A program made the translations under genes and the position numbers. This document shows positions 8,542-17,950 of a stretch of DNA of 45,655 nucleotides, piece after piece (the stretch's first letter is position 1; every line of letters starts with the position of its first letter). The DNA comes from a virus. The stretch covers positions 1 to 45,655 of the IMG/VR virus record IMGVR_UViG_3300009609_000031; one strand, 5' to 3'. The notes below the pieces were generated by a model. That model saw only the letters and a program-made list of their open reading frames with translations. It was not told the origin of the DNA and did not search any database.

Positions 8542-8951
8542 TGCCGACGGTGACCTATGTAGCGGTGAATCGCGGCGAGCTGTACAGCGGGCACACCGCC
8601 GGCAACACCTACCAGATCCAGTTTGAGCTTGAAGCCTACCCACGCACTCGCGACGCGCGCGGCTCGATGGAGGAGACGAACGACGGCACGCCCGAGGGCT
8701 GGCTCGCGGCCAACGTGATCTCCTGGCAGCTCGACACCGACCTCGTGCTGGAGTCGAACGTCGGCCAGTGGGAGGAGTTCTTCACCTCCGTGATGAACGG
8801 TGAGCCGTGGACGCTCGACCTCACCGGCACGATCGCGGTGCCAGTAGCGGCTACGACGTACAGCGTGTGGATGCCAGATCGCCGCGTCACGCGACAGCAG
8901 GTGCTACCGCGCAACGCTAAGTACTCGTTCAGGGCGCAGAAGCTACCGTGA
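8541..8951 (+). CDS. Minor tail protein
   Basis: This 136-aa protein overlaps the tape measure stop (TGATG at 8539-8543). It is mostly beta strand, with 'NVISWQLDTDLVLESNVGQWEEFFTSVMNGEPWTLDL' reading like tail-tip collar proteins. It sits where lambda has gpM, at the distal tail. The function is inferred from gene order, and the family was not identified. Its stop overlaps the start of the hub gene (GTGA at 8948). Confidence 0.65.
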   Translation: MPTVTYVAVNRGELYSGHTAGNTYQIQFELEAYPRTRDARGSMEETNDGTPEGWLAANVISWQLDTDLVLESNVGQWEEFFTSVMNGEPWTLDLTGTIAVPVAATTYSVWMPDRRVTRQQVLPRNAKYSFRAQKLP

Positions 8952-11900
8952 GAGAGGACCCGGCTGGTTCGAGACTCACACAGCCGCGACGCGACCCGCG
9001 CGTGGTGGTGCAGCTCGTCTACCCGACGGCGTCGATCTACATCACGAATCGCAGCGGCATCGCGAACGTGCCGGGGACGGCGCTGCACGGGTGCCTCACG
9101 AAGTGCTCGAGCACGAGCCAGCGATTACAACCGCTGGAGGGTCGCACGCAGTTCGGCTCGCTGGAGTTCACCGTCACCGACGTTGACGGTCAGCTCACCG
9201 ACGCGATCCGCGACCAGCTCACCGACGAGGACGAGGGATGGCGGCGTCGAGAGGTTCGGATCTTCACTGGCGACACCGACGACTTCACGCACGCGACGTG
9301 GCGGCGCGTGGCGACCTACATCATCGACGGCCGCGTCGGGCTCGACGCCAGCAAGTACACGTTCAAGTGCTACGACCTCAATCGCGAGCTGCGCAAGGAT
9401 GTGTTCGACTTCAAGAGGACACGTCTCGCGGTAGCTCTCGGCGATGCGGACACAACCGTCGTCGTGACGAACGCGAGCGAGTTCGAGCTGGTGCAGCACA
9501 CGGCGACGTTCACGGATGCGCCGCTGCAACTGGTCGGCTACCTGCATCTCCCCAAGACCGGCGAGATCATTCGGTACACCAGCAAGGTCGACAACGGCAA
9601 CGGCACGTGGTCGTTCCTAGGCTGCGTGCGCGAGGTCGGCAACACGATCGCGGTCGAGGTTGAGCTCGAAGGAGTCGACAGCGAGCAGTGGCCCGAGGTT
9701 CAGGAGGTCATCTACCTGGAGATGTCGGTCGCCGACCACGCCTACGTGATCGCGACCGGCGAGGACCTCGCCGGCACGATGACGGTGCCCGATCACTGGC
9801 ACCTGGGCATCTCGACGACGCTGATCGAGGACGCCTCGCTGGAGAACATCGGCACCGACCTTCACGATCCCGCTAGCGCGGACGCTGGATTGATCCTGCG
9901 CCTGCTGCATCTATCGCGTGTCGACGGCAAGAAGTTCTTGGAGGAGCAGGTCTGCCGGCCGGCGTGGATGAATTGGATGGTCACGCCCGAGGGCAAGCTG
10001 CGATTCCGGCGCATCACGAGCATGTTGAGCACGTCGAGCAGCATTCGCGTGCTGAACGAGGGCAGGGATCTCATCGGCCTGGCGTCGATCAACCACGACG
10101 GCGACGCGCTCGTCAACGAGATGGTGATCCGCTGGAACAAGACGGGCGACGGGCTCTCGCGCACCACGCGCCTGTATAACCTCGCGTCGCAGCAGAAGCA
10201 CAAGATCAGCGAGGCGGTGGAGCTGGAGTTCGAGGGTCTCACGGTGAATCGCCACCAGACCGGCGCGGTCATCGCGAGAATCATGGACACGTACACCGAT
10301 CGGCTCGGATCGCCGCCGATCACGTTCACTCAGAAGCTCTCGCGGCGTCACAACGACCTGGAGGTCGGCGACGTCGTGCGATGCGTGATGCCGAGCGTGC
10401 GCGACTTCGCAGGGCAGGCGTCGTTCGATCGCGCGTGCGAGGTGCAGGCGATCTCGGTCAACTGGCTGACGGGCGATACGGTCGGCGAGTTCTTCGCGAC
10501 GACGTCGAAGTACTACGCGAATCAGCCGGTGCCATATCCGCGCCCGCTGCCCGACACGTGGTACAGCTCGGCCGGCGCGCTCGTGTCGAGCGCGCTGACC
10601 GTGGTCGACAACCACGTCACGGCGAACGGCACGCTCACCGGCAACGACGACATGCGACTCGGGGTGTTCTATCACCTCGGTGACCTCACGATCGACGCGA
10701 GCGTGACGGTGAACTTCACGCAGAACGTCCAGCTCCGCGTGCGCGGCAATCTGCACATCTCGGGTCGCCTCGACGGCGTCGGTCGCGGCCACGCGGGCGT
10801 CACCGACCCGAACGTAGTGAGTAGTCCGTTCGTCGTGTTCACGCCGTGGACGTTGCCGACCGGCGGCTCGACGCGCTCTGGTGGCGGCATCTTCTACACG
10901 CACGGCGGCAACTTCTATTCTGGCAACGGCTCACCGGCGCTCGTAGGAATTGCCGCGACGCCGCCGCTCGCGATTCAGGTAGAGAACGGCGAGCTATTGG
11001 GCCTGCCGAGCGAGTGTCGCGGCACGCCCGGTCTGTACGGTGGTCCGATCGTAAGCTCTGATCTCGTCGTGCGCGGTCTGGGCGGCAACGGAGGCGACGG
11101 CGGCGCAGGGCTATTGATCATCGCGGACAGCGTCACCTTCGGCGTGAGCGGCGAGATCGACACGTCCGGAGGTCCAGGCGACACCGGAACTGCTGGCGAC
11201 GTCTCGCACGGCGGGCACCTCCTTCGCCCTGGCACTGGTGGCGGCGGTGCGCCTGGTTTCTGCTACGCGCTGCTCGCGCTGCCGACGTCGGCGATACCCG
11301 ACTTCGCGGGGCACGTCGTCGCCGATAGCGGCGCAACCGCGCTCTCTGGCAACACCATCGGCATAATCCCGCCCGACCCGGAGCCAGCTGCGCCGTGGAC
11401 GGGCATCGAGGGAGTGGGCGCGACAGATCACTGGGAGGCGTTCAGCCACGCTCAGTACATACCGATCGAGCAGGTGTTAGGAGAGGGAGCCGACGAGGTC
11501 GTGCCCGCGCCCGTGATCGTCTCGGCCGAAAGTGCGGCATTCGGCGTCGCGCTCACGTTCGGTGGAGTACCTGACGGCGAGTTCGGCTTGATCCAGCTGT
11601 TCTCGTCGATCACGAACAACATCGAGGACGCCACGCGCGTCGCGAACATCAAGGCGCCCTACTACAACCACAACTTCGACGGCATCCAGACGCGCTACTA
11701 CTGGGCGCGCGCGGTGCAGGGTGCGGTCAGATCGGCGTGGAGTTCTGGCCCGACCGACGGCGTGCAGGCGACCGGCGGCCGACACATCGAGGTCGTGACG
11801 TGGCTCGACACGTTCGATCCCTACTTGAGCCAGGCGGGCTTCGAGGACAACTGGGAGATCACCGGCGGCAGCACACCGACGATCACGTTCCCGACTAACG

Positions 11901-12970
11901 GCGTGAACGGCGGCAGAGTGCTGCGCGTCGAGGGCGCGATGCGAGCGCACTTCAAGCGAAACCTCGCCTACGATCCCAACGTGATGTGGTTGGTCGAGGC
12001 GCGTATCCGATACATCACGCCGCAGTCGGGTCAGGACGCGATCACGATCGGCTTCCTCGGCGTGAAGCCCGACGGCGTGACGCTGATCGACCGCGTGGGC
12101 GGCACGTCAGAGGCGCTACCGAATCGCACGCTCTACTCAGCCTACGCCGCAGCAATGTTGCCGCCGGGGTGGAACCGCGTACAGGCGTGGTTCACCGGGT
12201 CATTCAATAGCAACTCGTTCACAGACCAGGGCACGCATCACTTCAGCGACGGCAGAGCGCGAGGGCTTCCGACGCACATTCGAGCGGCGTCGGACGGAAC
12301 CAAGGCGGTGTTCATTCGGCCGGCGATTCAACTCGGTCAGCCGAGCGGAACGACGATCGTGATGGAGATCGACACGCTCAGGATCGCTCGCGTCGAGACG
12401 TTGGTGCCGGCAGACCCGAATGTCACGGAGACCAACTTCGGCTCGACGCTGGACCCCGACTACTGGTGCATTGGAGCCATCTCCAACGGCGTGTTCCCTA
12501 CGCTCGTCGCTGGAGCCGGAATCAACGGCGGCAACGCCGCTCAATTTCAGGCGCTGGCCGGAGATGGCGACGGATTCTTCTCGGAGCTGGTGCATCGGCA
12601 ATTCATCCCGATCCCTGACACGTTGAAGGTGGCGATCACCTATCGCTTCGTCGAGATCACCACCATCACCAACACCGCGACGCTCGAAGTGCGGTTGCAG
12701 GGCTACAAGCTCGACACGGCTGCGAGCGCGCTCGGTCTGAATAGCTACATCGCCAACACTACCGGCGCTCGGCCAGAGGCGACCGCCGCGTTCAGTACGC
12801 TCACTCAGAGCGGCGCGTGGACCACCGTGACGTTCACTCTCACGGGAGTTCTCGCGAACACCAACATGGCGGACTCGGACTATGCGCGCCTGGTGATCGA
12901 CGTCGACGGCGAGGGATCGAGCGACGTCTGGAAGCTACAGATCGGGCGCGTCAAGGTGGTGCCGTCATGA
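8948..12970 (+). CDS. Large tail hub/tip protein with glycine-rich and carbohydrate-binding-like modules
   Basis: This 1340-aa protein starts at GTG 8948. Residues 1-480 read as a tail hub: beta-rich, with 'RTQFGSLEFTVTDVDGQLTDAIRDQL', 'WRRVATYIIDGRV' and later 'SSIRVLNEGRDLIGLASINHDGDALVNEMVIRW'. Residues 560-790 are Gly/Ser-rich beta structure ('VRGLGGNGGDGGAGLLIIAD'). From about 850, Ig or FnIII-like strands and then two jelly-roll-like modules (from 'VVTWLDTFDP' and from 'VTETNFGSTLDP') suggest sugar binding. I infer a hub that also carries receptor-binding domains, taking the place of lambda L to J. No separate lambda-J homologue was seen. Confidence 0.78.
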   Translation: MREDPAGSRLTQPRRDPRVVVQLVYPTASIYITNRSGIANVPGTALHGCLTKCSSTSQRLQPLEGRTQFGSLEFTVTDVDGQLTDAIRDQLTDEDEGWRRREVRIFTGDTDDFTHATWRRVATYIIDGRVGLDASKYTFKCYDLNRELRKDVFDFKRTRLAVALGDADTTVVVTNASEFELVQHTATFTDAPLQLVGYLHLPKTGEIIRYTSKVDNGNGTWSFLGCVREVGNTIAVEVELEGVDSEQWPEVQEVIYLEMSVADHAYVIATGEDLAGTMTVPDHWHLGISTTLIEDASLENIGTDLHDPASADAGLILRLLHLSRVDGKKFLEEQVCRPAWMNWMVTPEGKLRFRRITSMLSTSSSIRVLNEGRDLIGLASINHDGDALVNEMVIRWNKTGDGLSRTTRLYNLASQQKHKISEAVELEFEGLTVNRHQTGAVIARIMDTYTDRLGSPPITFTQKLSRRHNDLEVGDVVRCVMPSVRDFAGQASFDRACEVQAISVNWLTGDTVGEFFATTSKYYANQPVPYPRPLPDTWYSSAGALVSSALTVVDNHVTANGTLTGNDDMRLGVFYHLGDLTIDASVTVNFTQNVQLRVRGNLHISGRLDGVGRGHAGVTDPNVVSSPFVVFTPWTLPTGGSTRSGGGIFYTHGGNFYSGNGSPALVGIAATPPLAIQVENGELLGLPSECRGTPGLYGGPIVSSDLVVRGLGGNGGDGGAGLLIIADSVTFGVSGEIDTSGGPGDTGTAGDVSHGGHLLRPGTGGGGAPGFCYALLALPTSAIPDFAGHVVADSGATALSGNTIGIIPPDPEPAAPWTGIEGVGATDHWEAFSHAQYIPIEQVLGEGADEVVPAPVIVSAESAAFGVALTFGGVPDGEFGLIQLFSSITNNIEDATRVANIKAPYYNHNFDGIQTRYYWARAVQGAVRSAWSSGPTDGVQATGGRHIEVVTWLDTFDPYLSQAGFEDNWEITGGSTPTITFPTNGVNGGRVLRVEGAMRAHFKRNLAYDPNVMWLVEARIRYITPQSGQDAITIGFLGVKPDGVTLIDRVGGTSEALPNRTLYSAYAAAMLPPGWNRVQAWFTGSFNSNSFTDQGTHHFSDGRARGLPTHIRAASDGTKAVFIRPAIQLGQPSGTTIVMEIDTLRIARVETLVPADPNVTETNFGSTLDPDYWCIGAISNGVFPTLVAGAGINGGNAAQFQALAGDGDGFFSELVHRQFIPIPDTLKVAITYRFVEITTITNTATLEVRLQGYKLDTAASALGLNSYIANTTGARPEATAAFSTLTQSGAWTTVTFTLTGVLANTNMADSDYARLVIDVDGEGSSDVWKLQIGRVKVVPS

Positions 12971-13932
12971 GCGTCCCGACGACCGTCGGCACGATCACGA
13001 CTCAGAACAACGCGCCGAGCGCGGTGATCTCGTTCTCGATCGCCGAGTTTTTCAACGACGCCGACGCCACGGCGACGAAGTCCTACGGCGCGACCGGACT
13101 TCCGACCGGTCTGTCGATCAGCTCGACGACGGGCGCGATCACTGGAACGCCGAGCGCCGCCGGCGGCACCTACTCGGTGGTGTTGACCTGCACGCCGAGC
13201 AGCGGCACGCCAGAGTCGAGGTCGTTCAGTTGGATCATCGCGGGCGCGCCGACGGCTGCGCAGAACTACTACATCAACGGCGGCACCGGCAACGACTCGT
13301 GGGACGGACTGAGCGCGACGTTCGTCAGCGGCACCAATGGGCCGTGGGCGACGATCACGCGCGCGAACAACGTGCAGCCGCACGCGAGCGGTCACGTCGA
13401 CATCAACATCGCGCCCGGCACGTATCGCAATCAAGTTTATGTTCCGGCCTACAGCGGCACCGACGACTCGCACCGCATTCGCTTGCGCGTGACGAGCGAC
13501 GGCATCGTCGACTGGATGGGTCCGTCGAGCGGTAGCCTCCAGCAGGCTTTCTGGATTGGGGATGCTTGGGACAGCCTTGGTGGTGGAGTCTACCAACGCA
13601 ACTACATCAGCATCTTGCAGACGAGCGCGACGCAGTTCTTCAGATGGGACGGCGAGATGGTGTTCGGCTTCGGCGGCGGCGAGGCCGCGAAGGGTGAGGA
13701 CGTGACGGCGTTCGGGCACTTGCAGAAGCTTGGGCACGTCAACGGCGTTGGCATCGTGCTCGAGGGCGTGGTGCGCAGAACCGTCGGGTGGTCGGGCCTG
13801 TCGATGGGAGCGGCCATCGACAACTACGTGCAGCGGCTCGATTGGGAGCAGCACGGAACGAGTCACCATTCCGATGGCAACGACTTCGGGGATTCTCTGT
13901 GGATCGATCACACCATTCCGGTGGGTAGCTAA
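12967..13932 (+). CDS. Tail spike part 1: Ig-like domain plus beta-helix start
   Basis: This 321-aa protein starts at ATG 12967, overlapping the hub stop. Residues 1-95 form a putative Ig domain of the He_PIG type ('GLPTGLSISSTTGAITGTPS'). The remainder looks like the beginning of a right-handed beta-helix ('YYINGGTGNDSWDGLSATFV', 'VDINIAPGTYRNQVYVPAYS'), the fold of polysaccharide-cleaving tail spikes. The frame stops at TAA 13930-13932, and ATG 13932 begins the next beta-helix-like frame (TAATG). The two products may be halves of one ancestral spike. Confidence 0.72.
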   Translation: MSVPTTVGTITTQNNAPSAVISFSIAEFFNDADATATKSYGATGLPTGLSISSTTGAITGTPSAAGGTYSVVLTCTPSSGTPESRSFSWIIAGAPTAAQNYYINGGTGNDSWDGLSATFVSGTNGPWATITRANNVQPHASGHVDINIAPGTYRNQVYVPAYSGTDDSHRIRLRVTSDGIVDWMGPSSGSLQQAFWIGDAWDSLGGGVYQRNYISILQTSATQFFRWDGEMVFGFGGGEAAKGEDVTAFGHLQKLGHVNGVGIVLEGVVRRTVGWSGLSMGAAIDNYVQRLDWEQHGTSHHSDGNDFGDSLWIDHTIPVGS

Positions 13933-15050
13933 TGGGCAGCATGTTCCTCGACGGTGGGTCACTCGGGCGCTCTCTGAATCGGGGCGGTCACGGCGTGGGA
14001 AATATGTTCGGCGGGCGCGGAGAAATCTACAACCACGACTTCGATGGCTCGTACGGCGCTATCCCCACGTTCAGCAACGGCCCGCCTCCTGACGGGAACC
14101 GCTGCCTCACGTACACGTCGCGCAACGCGCAGCACTGGCGAATGCGCAAGTGCGTGTTGAATCGCAACGGCGTGCCTCCTGATACGTCGCCCTCTGGCAC
14201 GTCAGAGATGTGCAAGCTGGAGGGCACGGACAATTCGATCGTCGACTCCGTGATCCGCAACTCGGTGTCGCACGGTCACGCGATCGACTCTGGATCGTGG
14301 TCGTGGTTCGCGCGCGGTGGTCGCGTCGCGCACAGCGTCTATCAGAATTTCAACGGACCGATCGCAGTCATGCGCGATTGGCTCGACGACGGCGCCCCCG
14401 GCTCGGCCCGCTTGAACGATTACAAGTGGCTCAACTGCATCTTCGATCAGGTCGCGCTGAACCCGTACTCGAGTTGGATCGATCACCTGCTGGTGTCCTA
14501 CCTCTCGGCCGGCGTTGATTGGACGAACGTGATCCAGATGCACGGCATCACCGTGCGCGACTCCGCTGGCAGAGACGGCGATGACTTCGAGGTCACGATC
14601 TCCAGAGGTAACGGTCCTGGTACGCGATCGATCAACTACATGCTCGCGAACTACCCGGCGAACTTCTCCAACTGGACGTTCGTTACCGCGAATCCGTTCA
14701 CCGCTTCGCTGAGCGCTGCGACGAACATCAAGGGTCCGGACATCCCGACATGGTACACGCCGGGCACCACAGCGAACGGGGTGGCGTTGACGACGGTCGC
14801 GGCCGGCGACTCGGGCAGCGGCACGTCGCTGGTCGTCAACGATTCGCGATGCTTTCCTGATCCGCGTTATGTATCGAGCGATGGCTCGATCAAAGAGCTG
14901 CACTGCAACGGAGCCAATCGGCAGTTCACGGCGGTGAACTTCTCGACGCACACGTTCACGATGGCGACTGGCTTCTCGCGCAGCGCTGGTATGGCGGTGA
15001 ATCTGCCAATCACCAGCGGCTCGACGCCGAATCGTGGGGCGGTGCGCTAA
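13932..15050 (+). CDS. Tail spike part 2: right-handed beta-helix protein
   Basis: This 372-aa protein overlaps the preceding stop by 1 nt (TAATG) and lies in the -1 frame relative to it. Repeated 'NSIVDSVIRNSVSHGHAID' and 'YKWLNCIFDQVALNP' strands are typical of beta-helix turns seen in spikes and pectate-lyase-like proteins. The Gly-rich start ('LDGGSLGRSLNRGGHGVGNM') looks like the middle of a helix and not a fresh N-terminus. Either the spike is made from two coupled chains or an intact gene was split. A direct role in surface glycan recognition is inferred. Confidence 0.72.
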   Translation: MGSMFLDGGSLGRSLNRGGHGVGNMFGGRGEIYNHDFDGSYGAIPTFSNGPPPDGNRCLTYTSRNAQHWRMRKCVLNRNGVPPDTSPSGTSEMCKLEGTDNSIVDSVIRNSVSHGHAIDSGSWSWFARGGRVAHSVYQNFNGPIAVMRDWLDDGAPGSARLNDYKWLNCIFDQVALNPYSSWIDHLLVSYLSAGVDWTNVIQMHGITVRDSAGRDGDDFEVTISRGNGPGTRSINYMLANYPANFSNWTFVTANPFTASLSAATNIKGPDIPTWYTPGTTANGVALTTVAAGDSGSGTSLVVNDSRCFPDPRYVSSDGSIKELHCNGANRQFTAVNFSTHTFTMATGFSRSAGMAVNLPITSGSTPNRGAVR

Positions 15051-16447
15051 TGGCAATCGGAGACGCACTCGTATTCCCAGGTAACTCCAGCGATCGCGCG
15101 TATCTCAGCGCGATGGCGCAGACCTGGCGCACGAACAACGGCACGGCGTGGTTCTTCGGCGCGTTCGTTCGTCTCGACTCACTCGACCCTGGTGAGAACG
15201 GGTGGATCGCCGACTCGCGGCGCGCATCGAACAACGCGGTGTCCTCGGGGCTCCAGTATCGGGACTCCAACAATCGCTTCCGAGGGACATACAACGCCAG
15301 CCCGATCGGAGAGATCACGACGAGCCCGAGTGCAACGACGTGGTACTTCGTGACCATGAGCAACACGGGCGCGAGCCTCGCGAACGTGATCCGCTATCAC
15401 TCGCTGGCGGGCTCGCAGGTCGACACGGTCACGACGAGCAACACCAGCTCGACGACCGACGACGGCAACACTCAGGAGGTGACGCTCGGCGCGCGCTACA
15501 ACGGCACGAGCACGTCGGACGAGTGGCGCGGCCGGATGTGGTTGCCGATATTCGTCTGGACTGCCGTGCCGTCGCAGTCGGAGCAGGAAGAATTCGCGGC
15601 CGATCCTCTGAACAAGCTCGTCGAGTGGATCGCCACGTATGGTGCGGCGAACGTCGTCGCCCTGCTCGCTCGCGACGGGTCGGGGCACGTCGACCAGGGC
15701 TCGAACGGCGAGACGATCACGCTGACCGGCGGCGTCACGCTCGGCTCGGCCAACGGCCCGACCGTTCCCGACCTCGTGGGCAGTGGAGGCACCAACCCGG
15801 CGCTCACTTCGCTCGGCAAGAAGTCGCTGGCGTTCTACGATCTTGAGCTCGCGGTGCCGTATTCGGGCACGAACCTCGGCGAAGATCCGCTGATCGAGTT
15901 GACTTCTGACTCGCTCGGCTTAAGCAACCTCGTGGCGCAGACCGTTCGCACGAGCAGCGACACGGGCGGCACCTTCGATTGCGCGATCGGCAGCCTCACT
16001 CCTGGCGCCATGTACTTGAAGCTCACCAACGCAGAGGTCGGTCACGCGTCGGAGGGACTCTCGACCCTCGTCGGGGTGGAGGTGCGCGCGGACTCCGGTG
16101 CCGGCGTCGTCGTCGCGCGTCGCACGATCCCGACTCAGAACAACCTCATCAACGTCGCGATCCCGACGTTCGACGGTGCCGGCGAGTTCCACTGTCGCAA
16201 CGCGCAGGAGTCACTCACGTACAGCGTGGCGTCGGGAGATCTGCCGGACGGACTCTCGCTGAGTGGCTCGACGATCTCCGGCACGATCGACTCGGGAGCA
16301 GCCGCCGGCTCGCCGTATACCTCGAACATCAGAGCGACGGACTCCAACGGCGACTGGGTCGAGCAAGTGCTGTCGTGGATCGTCACGGTGGCGGTGGCGA
16401 CCGGCAAGGCCGTCGGTTCGTGGGGCCGGAGAGGGCGCCGCCCTTGA
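15050..16447 (+). CDS. Tail fibre-like protein with LamG-like and Ig-like domains
   Basis: This 465-aa protein starts at ATG 15050 (TAATG overlap). Residues 1-190 resemble a concanavalin A/LamG-like jelly roll ('TAWFFGAFVRLDS', 'TTWYFVTMSNTGAS', 'EWRGRMWLPIFVWTAVPS'). Residues 350-450 form a putative Ig domain ('GDLPDGLSLSGSTISGTIDS'), the same type as in the 12967 gene. The C-terminus is short and basic (GSWGRRGRRP). It is probably another adhesin or receptor-binding component of the tail tip. Its stop overlaps the next start (TTGA). Confidence 0.68.
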   Translation: MAIGDALVFPGNSSDRAYLSAMAQTWRTNNGTAWFFGAFVRLDSLDPGENGWIADSRRASNNAVSSGLQYRDSNNRFRGTYNASPIGEITTSPSATTWYFVTMSNTGASLANVIRYHSLAGSQVDTVTTSNTSSTTDDGNTQEVTLGARYNGTSTSDEWRGRMWLPIFVWTAVPSQSEQEEFAADPLNKLVEWIATYGAANVVALLARDGSGHVDQGSNGETITLTGGVTLGSANGPTVPDLVGSGGTNPALTSLGKKSLAFYDLELAVPYSGTNLGEDPLIELTSDSLGLSNLVAQTVRTSSDTGGTFDCAIGSLTPGAMYLKLTNAEVGHASEGLSTLVGVEVRADSGAGVVVARRTIPTQNNLINVAIPTFDGAGEFHCRNAQESLTYSVASGDLPDGLSLSGSTISGTIDSGAAAGSPYTSNIRATDSNGDWVEQVLSWIVTVAVATGKAVGSWGRRGRRP

Positions 16448-16725
16448 AATTCCGCGCGTTGCTCATCGCCGCGATCGCCGCGGCGGTGTCCGGCTGCGCG
16501 GTCGAGCTGCGCGTCGGCTGCGGCCCGCGGCAAGTCATCCAGCCCGGCTCGAGCCAGATCGAGGGCGCGTGTGAGCTCGTGCTCACGCAGCGATTCGGCG
16601 AGCACGTCTACTGCTCAGCCGGCCACACGAGCGAGCCGCAGGACGGCCGCGGCGGGGATCCGCGCGAGGCCGACGTCAGCATCACGCAGGGAACGTGCGG
16701 GCTGTTATTCGGGGGACGGCAATGA
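16444..16725 (+). CDS. Small lipoprotein in the lysis region
   Basis: This 93-aa protein starts at TTG 16444, overlapping the preceding stop. Residues 1-18 form a lipoprotein signal: basic start, an Ala/Ile-rich core and a lipobox VSGC with Cys18. The mature part has five further cysteines and no recognised domain. It overlaps the lysin candidate (ATGA at 16722-16725). It could be an outer-membrane spanin, but it lacks the Pro-rich composition usual for Rz1. Otherwise it is an unknown envelope lipoprotein. Confidence 0.65.
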   Translation: MKFRALLIAAIAAAVSGCAVELRVGCGPRQVIQPGSSQIEGACELVLTQRFGEHVYCSAGHTSEPQDGRGGDPREADVSITQGTCGLLFGGRQ

Positions 16726-17156
16726 AGCTACGGCTGCGACGCTTTGCTCACCTGCGGGAAGCGACGATCGGCGCGCTCGACGTCGACGGCGCGTTCGAGT
16801 GCTTCACGCTCGAGGACCAGGCACAGAACGTGAAGGTACCAGGCGAGACCCGCATCCCGGCCGGCGCATATCCGATTCAACTGCGCCGCGTCGGATCGAT
16901 GCACGACAAGTACGCGCAAAGGTTCCCCGAGCACCAAGGCATGCTCGAGCTCGCCGCCGTTCCGGGCTTCACCGCCGTGTTGATTCACCCCGGCAACACG
17001 GAGAAGCACACCGAGGGATGCGTGCTCGTCGGCGACGGGGCGATTGTCGCAGGAGAACTGACCAACTCGGTTCAGGCATATCGCCGCCTTTACATGCGTG
17101 TGGTTGAGTCGTTGTTCGCGCTTGACGAGGTGAGCTTGGAGGTCGTCGACATATGA
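16722..17156 (+). CDS. DUF5675-family protein, candidate lysin
   Basis: This 144-aa protein starts at ATG 16722, chosen because it overlaps the lipoprotein stop (ATGA). It has the DUF5675 pattern: 'IGALDVDGAFECFTLED' near the start and 'IHPGNTEKHTEGCVLVGDG', with the His and Cys arrangement that recalls L,D-transpeptidase-like active sites. The family is common in phage lysis cassettes. No muramidase, amidase or transglycosylase was found elsewhere in the genome, so this is the best candidate for the wall-cutting enzyme. The catalytic activity is inferred. Confidence 0.7.
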   Translation: MKLRLRRFAHLREATIGALDVDGAFECFTLEDQAQNVKVPGETRIPAGAYPIQLRRVGSMHDKYAQRFPEHQGMLELAAVPGFTAVLIHPGNTEKHTEGCVLVGDGAIVAGELTNSVQAYRRLYMRVVESLFALDEVSLEVVDI

Positions 17157-17500
17157 GCACCGTGATTCTGATCGTCCTGCTGTCACCGCCCGTGATTGTG
17201 ATCGGGTTCATCGTTGCGATGACGGTGCAGAAGCTGATCGACTCGGGCATCTGGTGCCCGTGGTGGATCAAGGCGATCGCGTACCTGCTGATCCCGATCG
17301 CATATCCAGCGGACGCCATCATGAATCTCATCTTCGGCTGGGCGATCTTCCGCGAGGCGCCCTGGAAGTGGCGCGGGTTGATGTTCTCGTCGCGTGTCCA
17401 ATATCACCGACGACACTCGACGTCGGGCAAGCGTTACCCCATCGCGCTGCGGTGGACCGCGCTGCTGAACTTCATCGGGCCCGGGCACATAAAGGAGTAG
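17153..17500 (+). CDS. Membrane protein of the lysis region
   Basis: This 115-aa protein overlaps the lysin stop (ATGA). Residues 1-28 form one strong membrane helix, and residues 40-70 contain a second ('WWIKAIAYLLIPIAYPADAIMNLIFGWAIF'). The C-terminal third is basic. A small two-helix protein between a lysin and a holin could be an antiholin or pinholin, but no family was recognised. Similar short membrane proteins with an FRE-P-W motif occur near lysis genes in other phages, from memory. Confidence 0.65.
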   Translation: MSTVILIVLLSPPVIVIGFIVAMTVQKLIDSGIWCPWWIKAIAYLLIPIAYPADAIMNLIFGWAIFREAPWKWRGLMFSSRVQYHRRHSTSGKRYPIALRWTALLNFIGPGHIKE

Positions 17501-17502
17501 CG

Positions 17503-17946
17503 ATGTCCATCCTCGACAAGCTCACCGGCTTCCTGACCGGCGGCATCGGTTCGCAGATTGCGGAGATCATCAACAAGCGCGTCCCGGATCGGGATCTCGC
17601 GACGAAGCTGCAGCACGAGATTCAGGTCATGCTCGGGACGCAGCAGCACGAGCTCGCGAAGATCGCTGCGGAGACCGAGCGCACGATCATCGCGGGCCAG
17701 ATCGAGGTCAACAAGATCGAGGCCGAGTCGGACTCTCTGTTCAAGAGCGGATGGCGACCGGCAGTCGGCTGGGTCTGCGTGAGTGGGTTGCTGTACCAGC
17801 TCCTGCTGCAACCGCTGCTCGAGTGGCTGTCGACCATCTACGCATGGATGCCGCCGCCGACGCTCGCGATGGACACGTTGCTGACGCTGCTGTTCGGCAT
17901 CCTCGGCCTCGGCGCGTACCGGACCTACGAAAAGACACGAGGATGA
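17503..17946 (+). CDS. Holin, three-helix type (Phage_holin_3 / 3TM family)
   Basis: This 147-aa protein has AAAGGAG 5-6 nt before ATG 17503. Residues 1-75 are amphipathic and charged, with 'ELAKIAAETERTIIAGQIEVNK'. The motif 'DSLFKSGWRPAVGWVCVSGLLYQLL' followed by two more hydrophobic stretches is characteristic of the 3TM holin family found in phages and gene transfer agents. It should open the inner membrane to end the lytic cycle. It follows the lysin candidate closely. Confidence 0.82.
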   Translation: MSILDKLTGFLTGGIGSQIAEIINKRVPDRDLATKLQHEIQVMLGTQQHELAKIAAETERTIIAGQIEVNKIEAESDSLFKSGWRPAVGWVCVSGLLYQLLLQPLLEWLSTIYAWMPPPTLAMDTLLTLLFGILGLGAYRTYEKTRG

Positions 17947-17950
17947 AGGC

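Noticed and set aside
9911-10903. A 330-aa leftward protein opposite the tail hub
   Set aside because: Same reason: Arg/Asp/Val-rich shadow of a high-GC gene, with no motif and no ribosome site.
12880-13962. A 360-aa leftward protein opposite the spike genes
   Set aside because: It is a GC-driven antisense frame with an Arg-rich, repetitive composition lying across two well-supported rightward genes.
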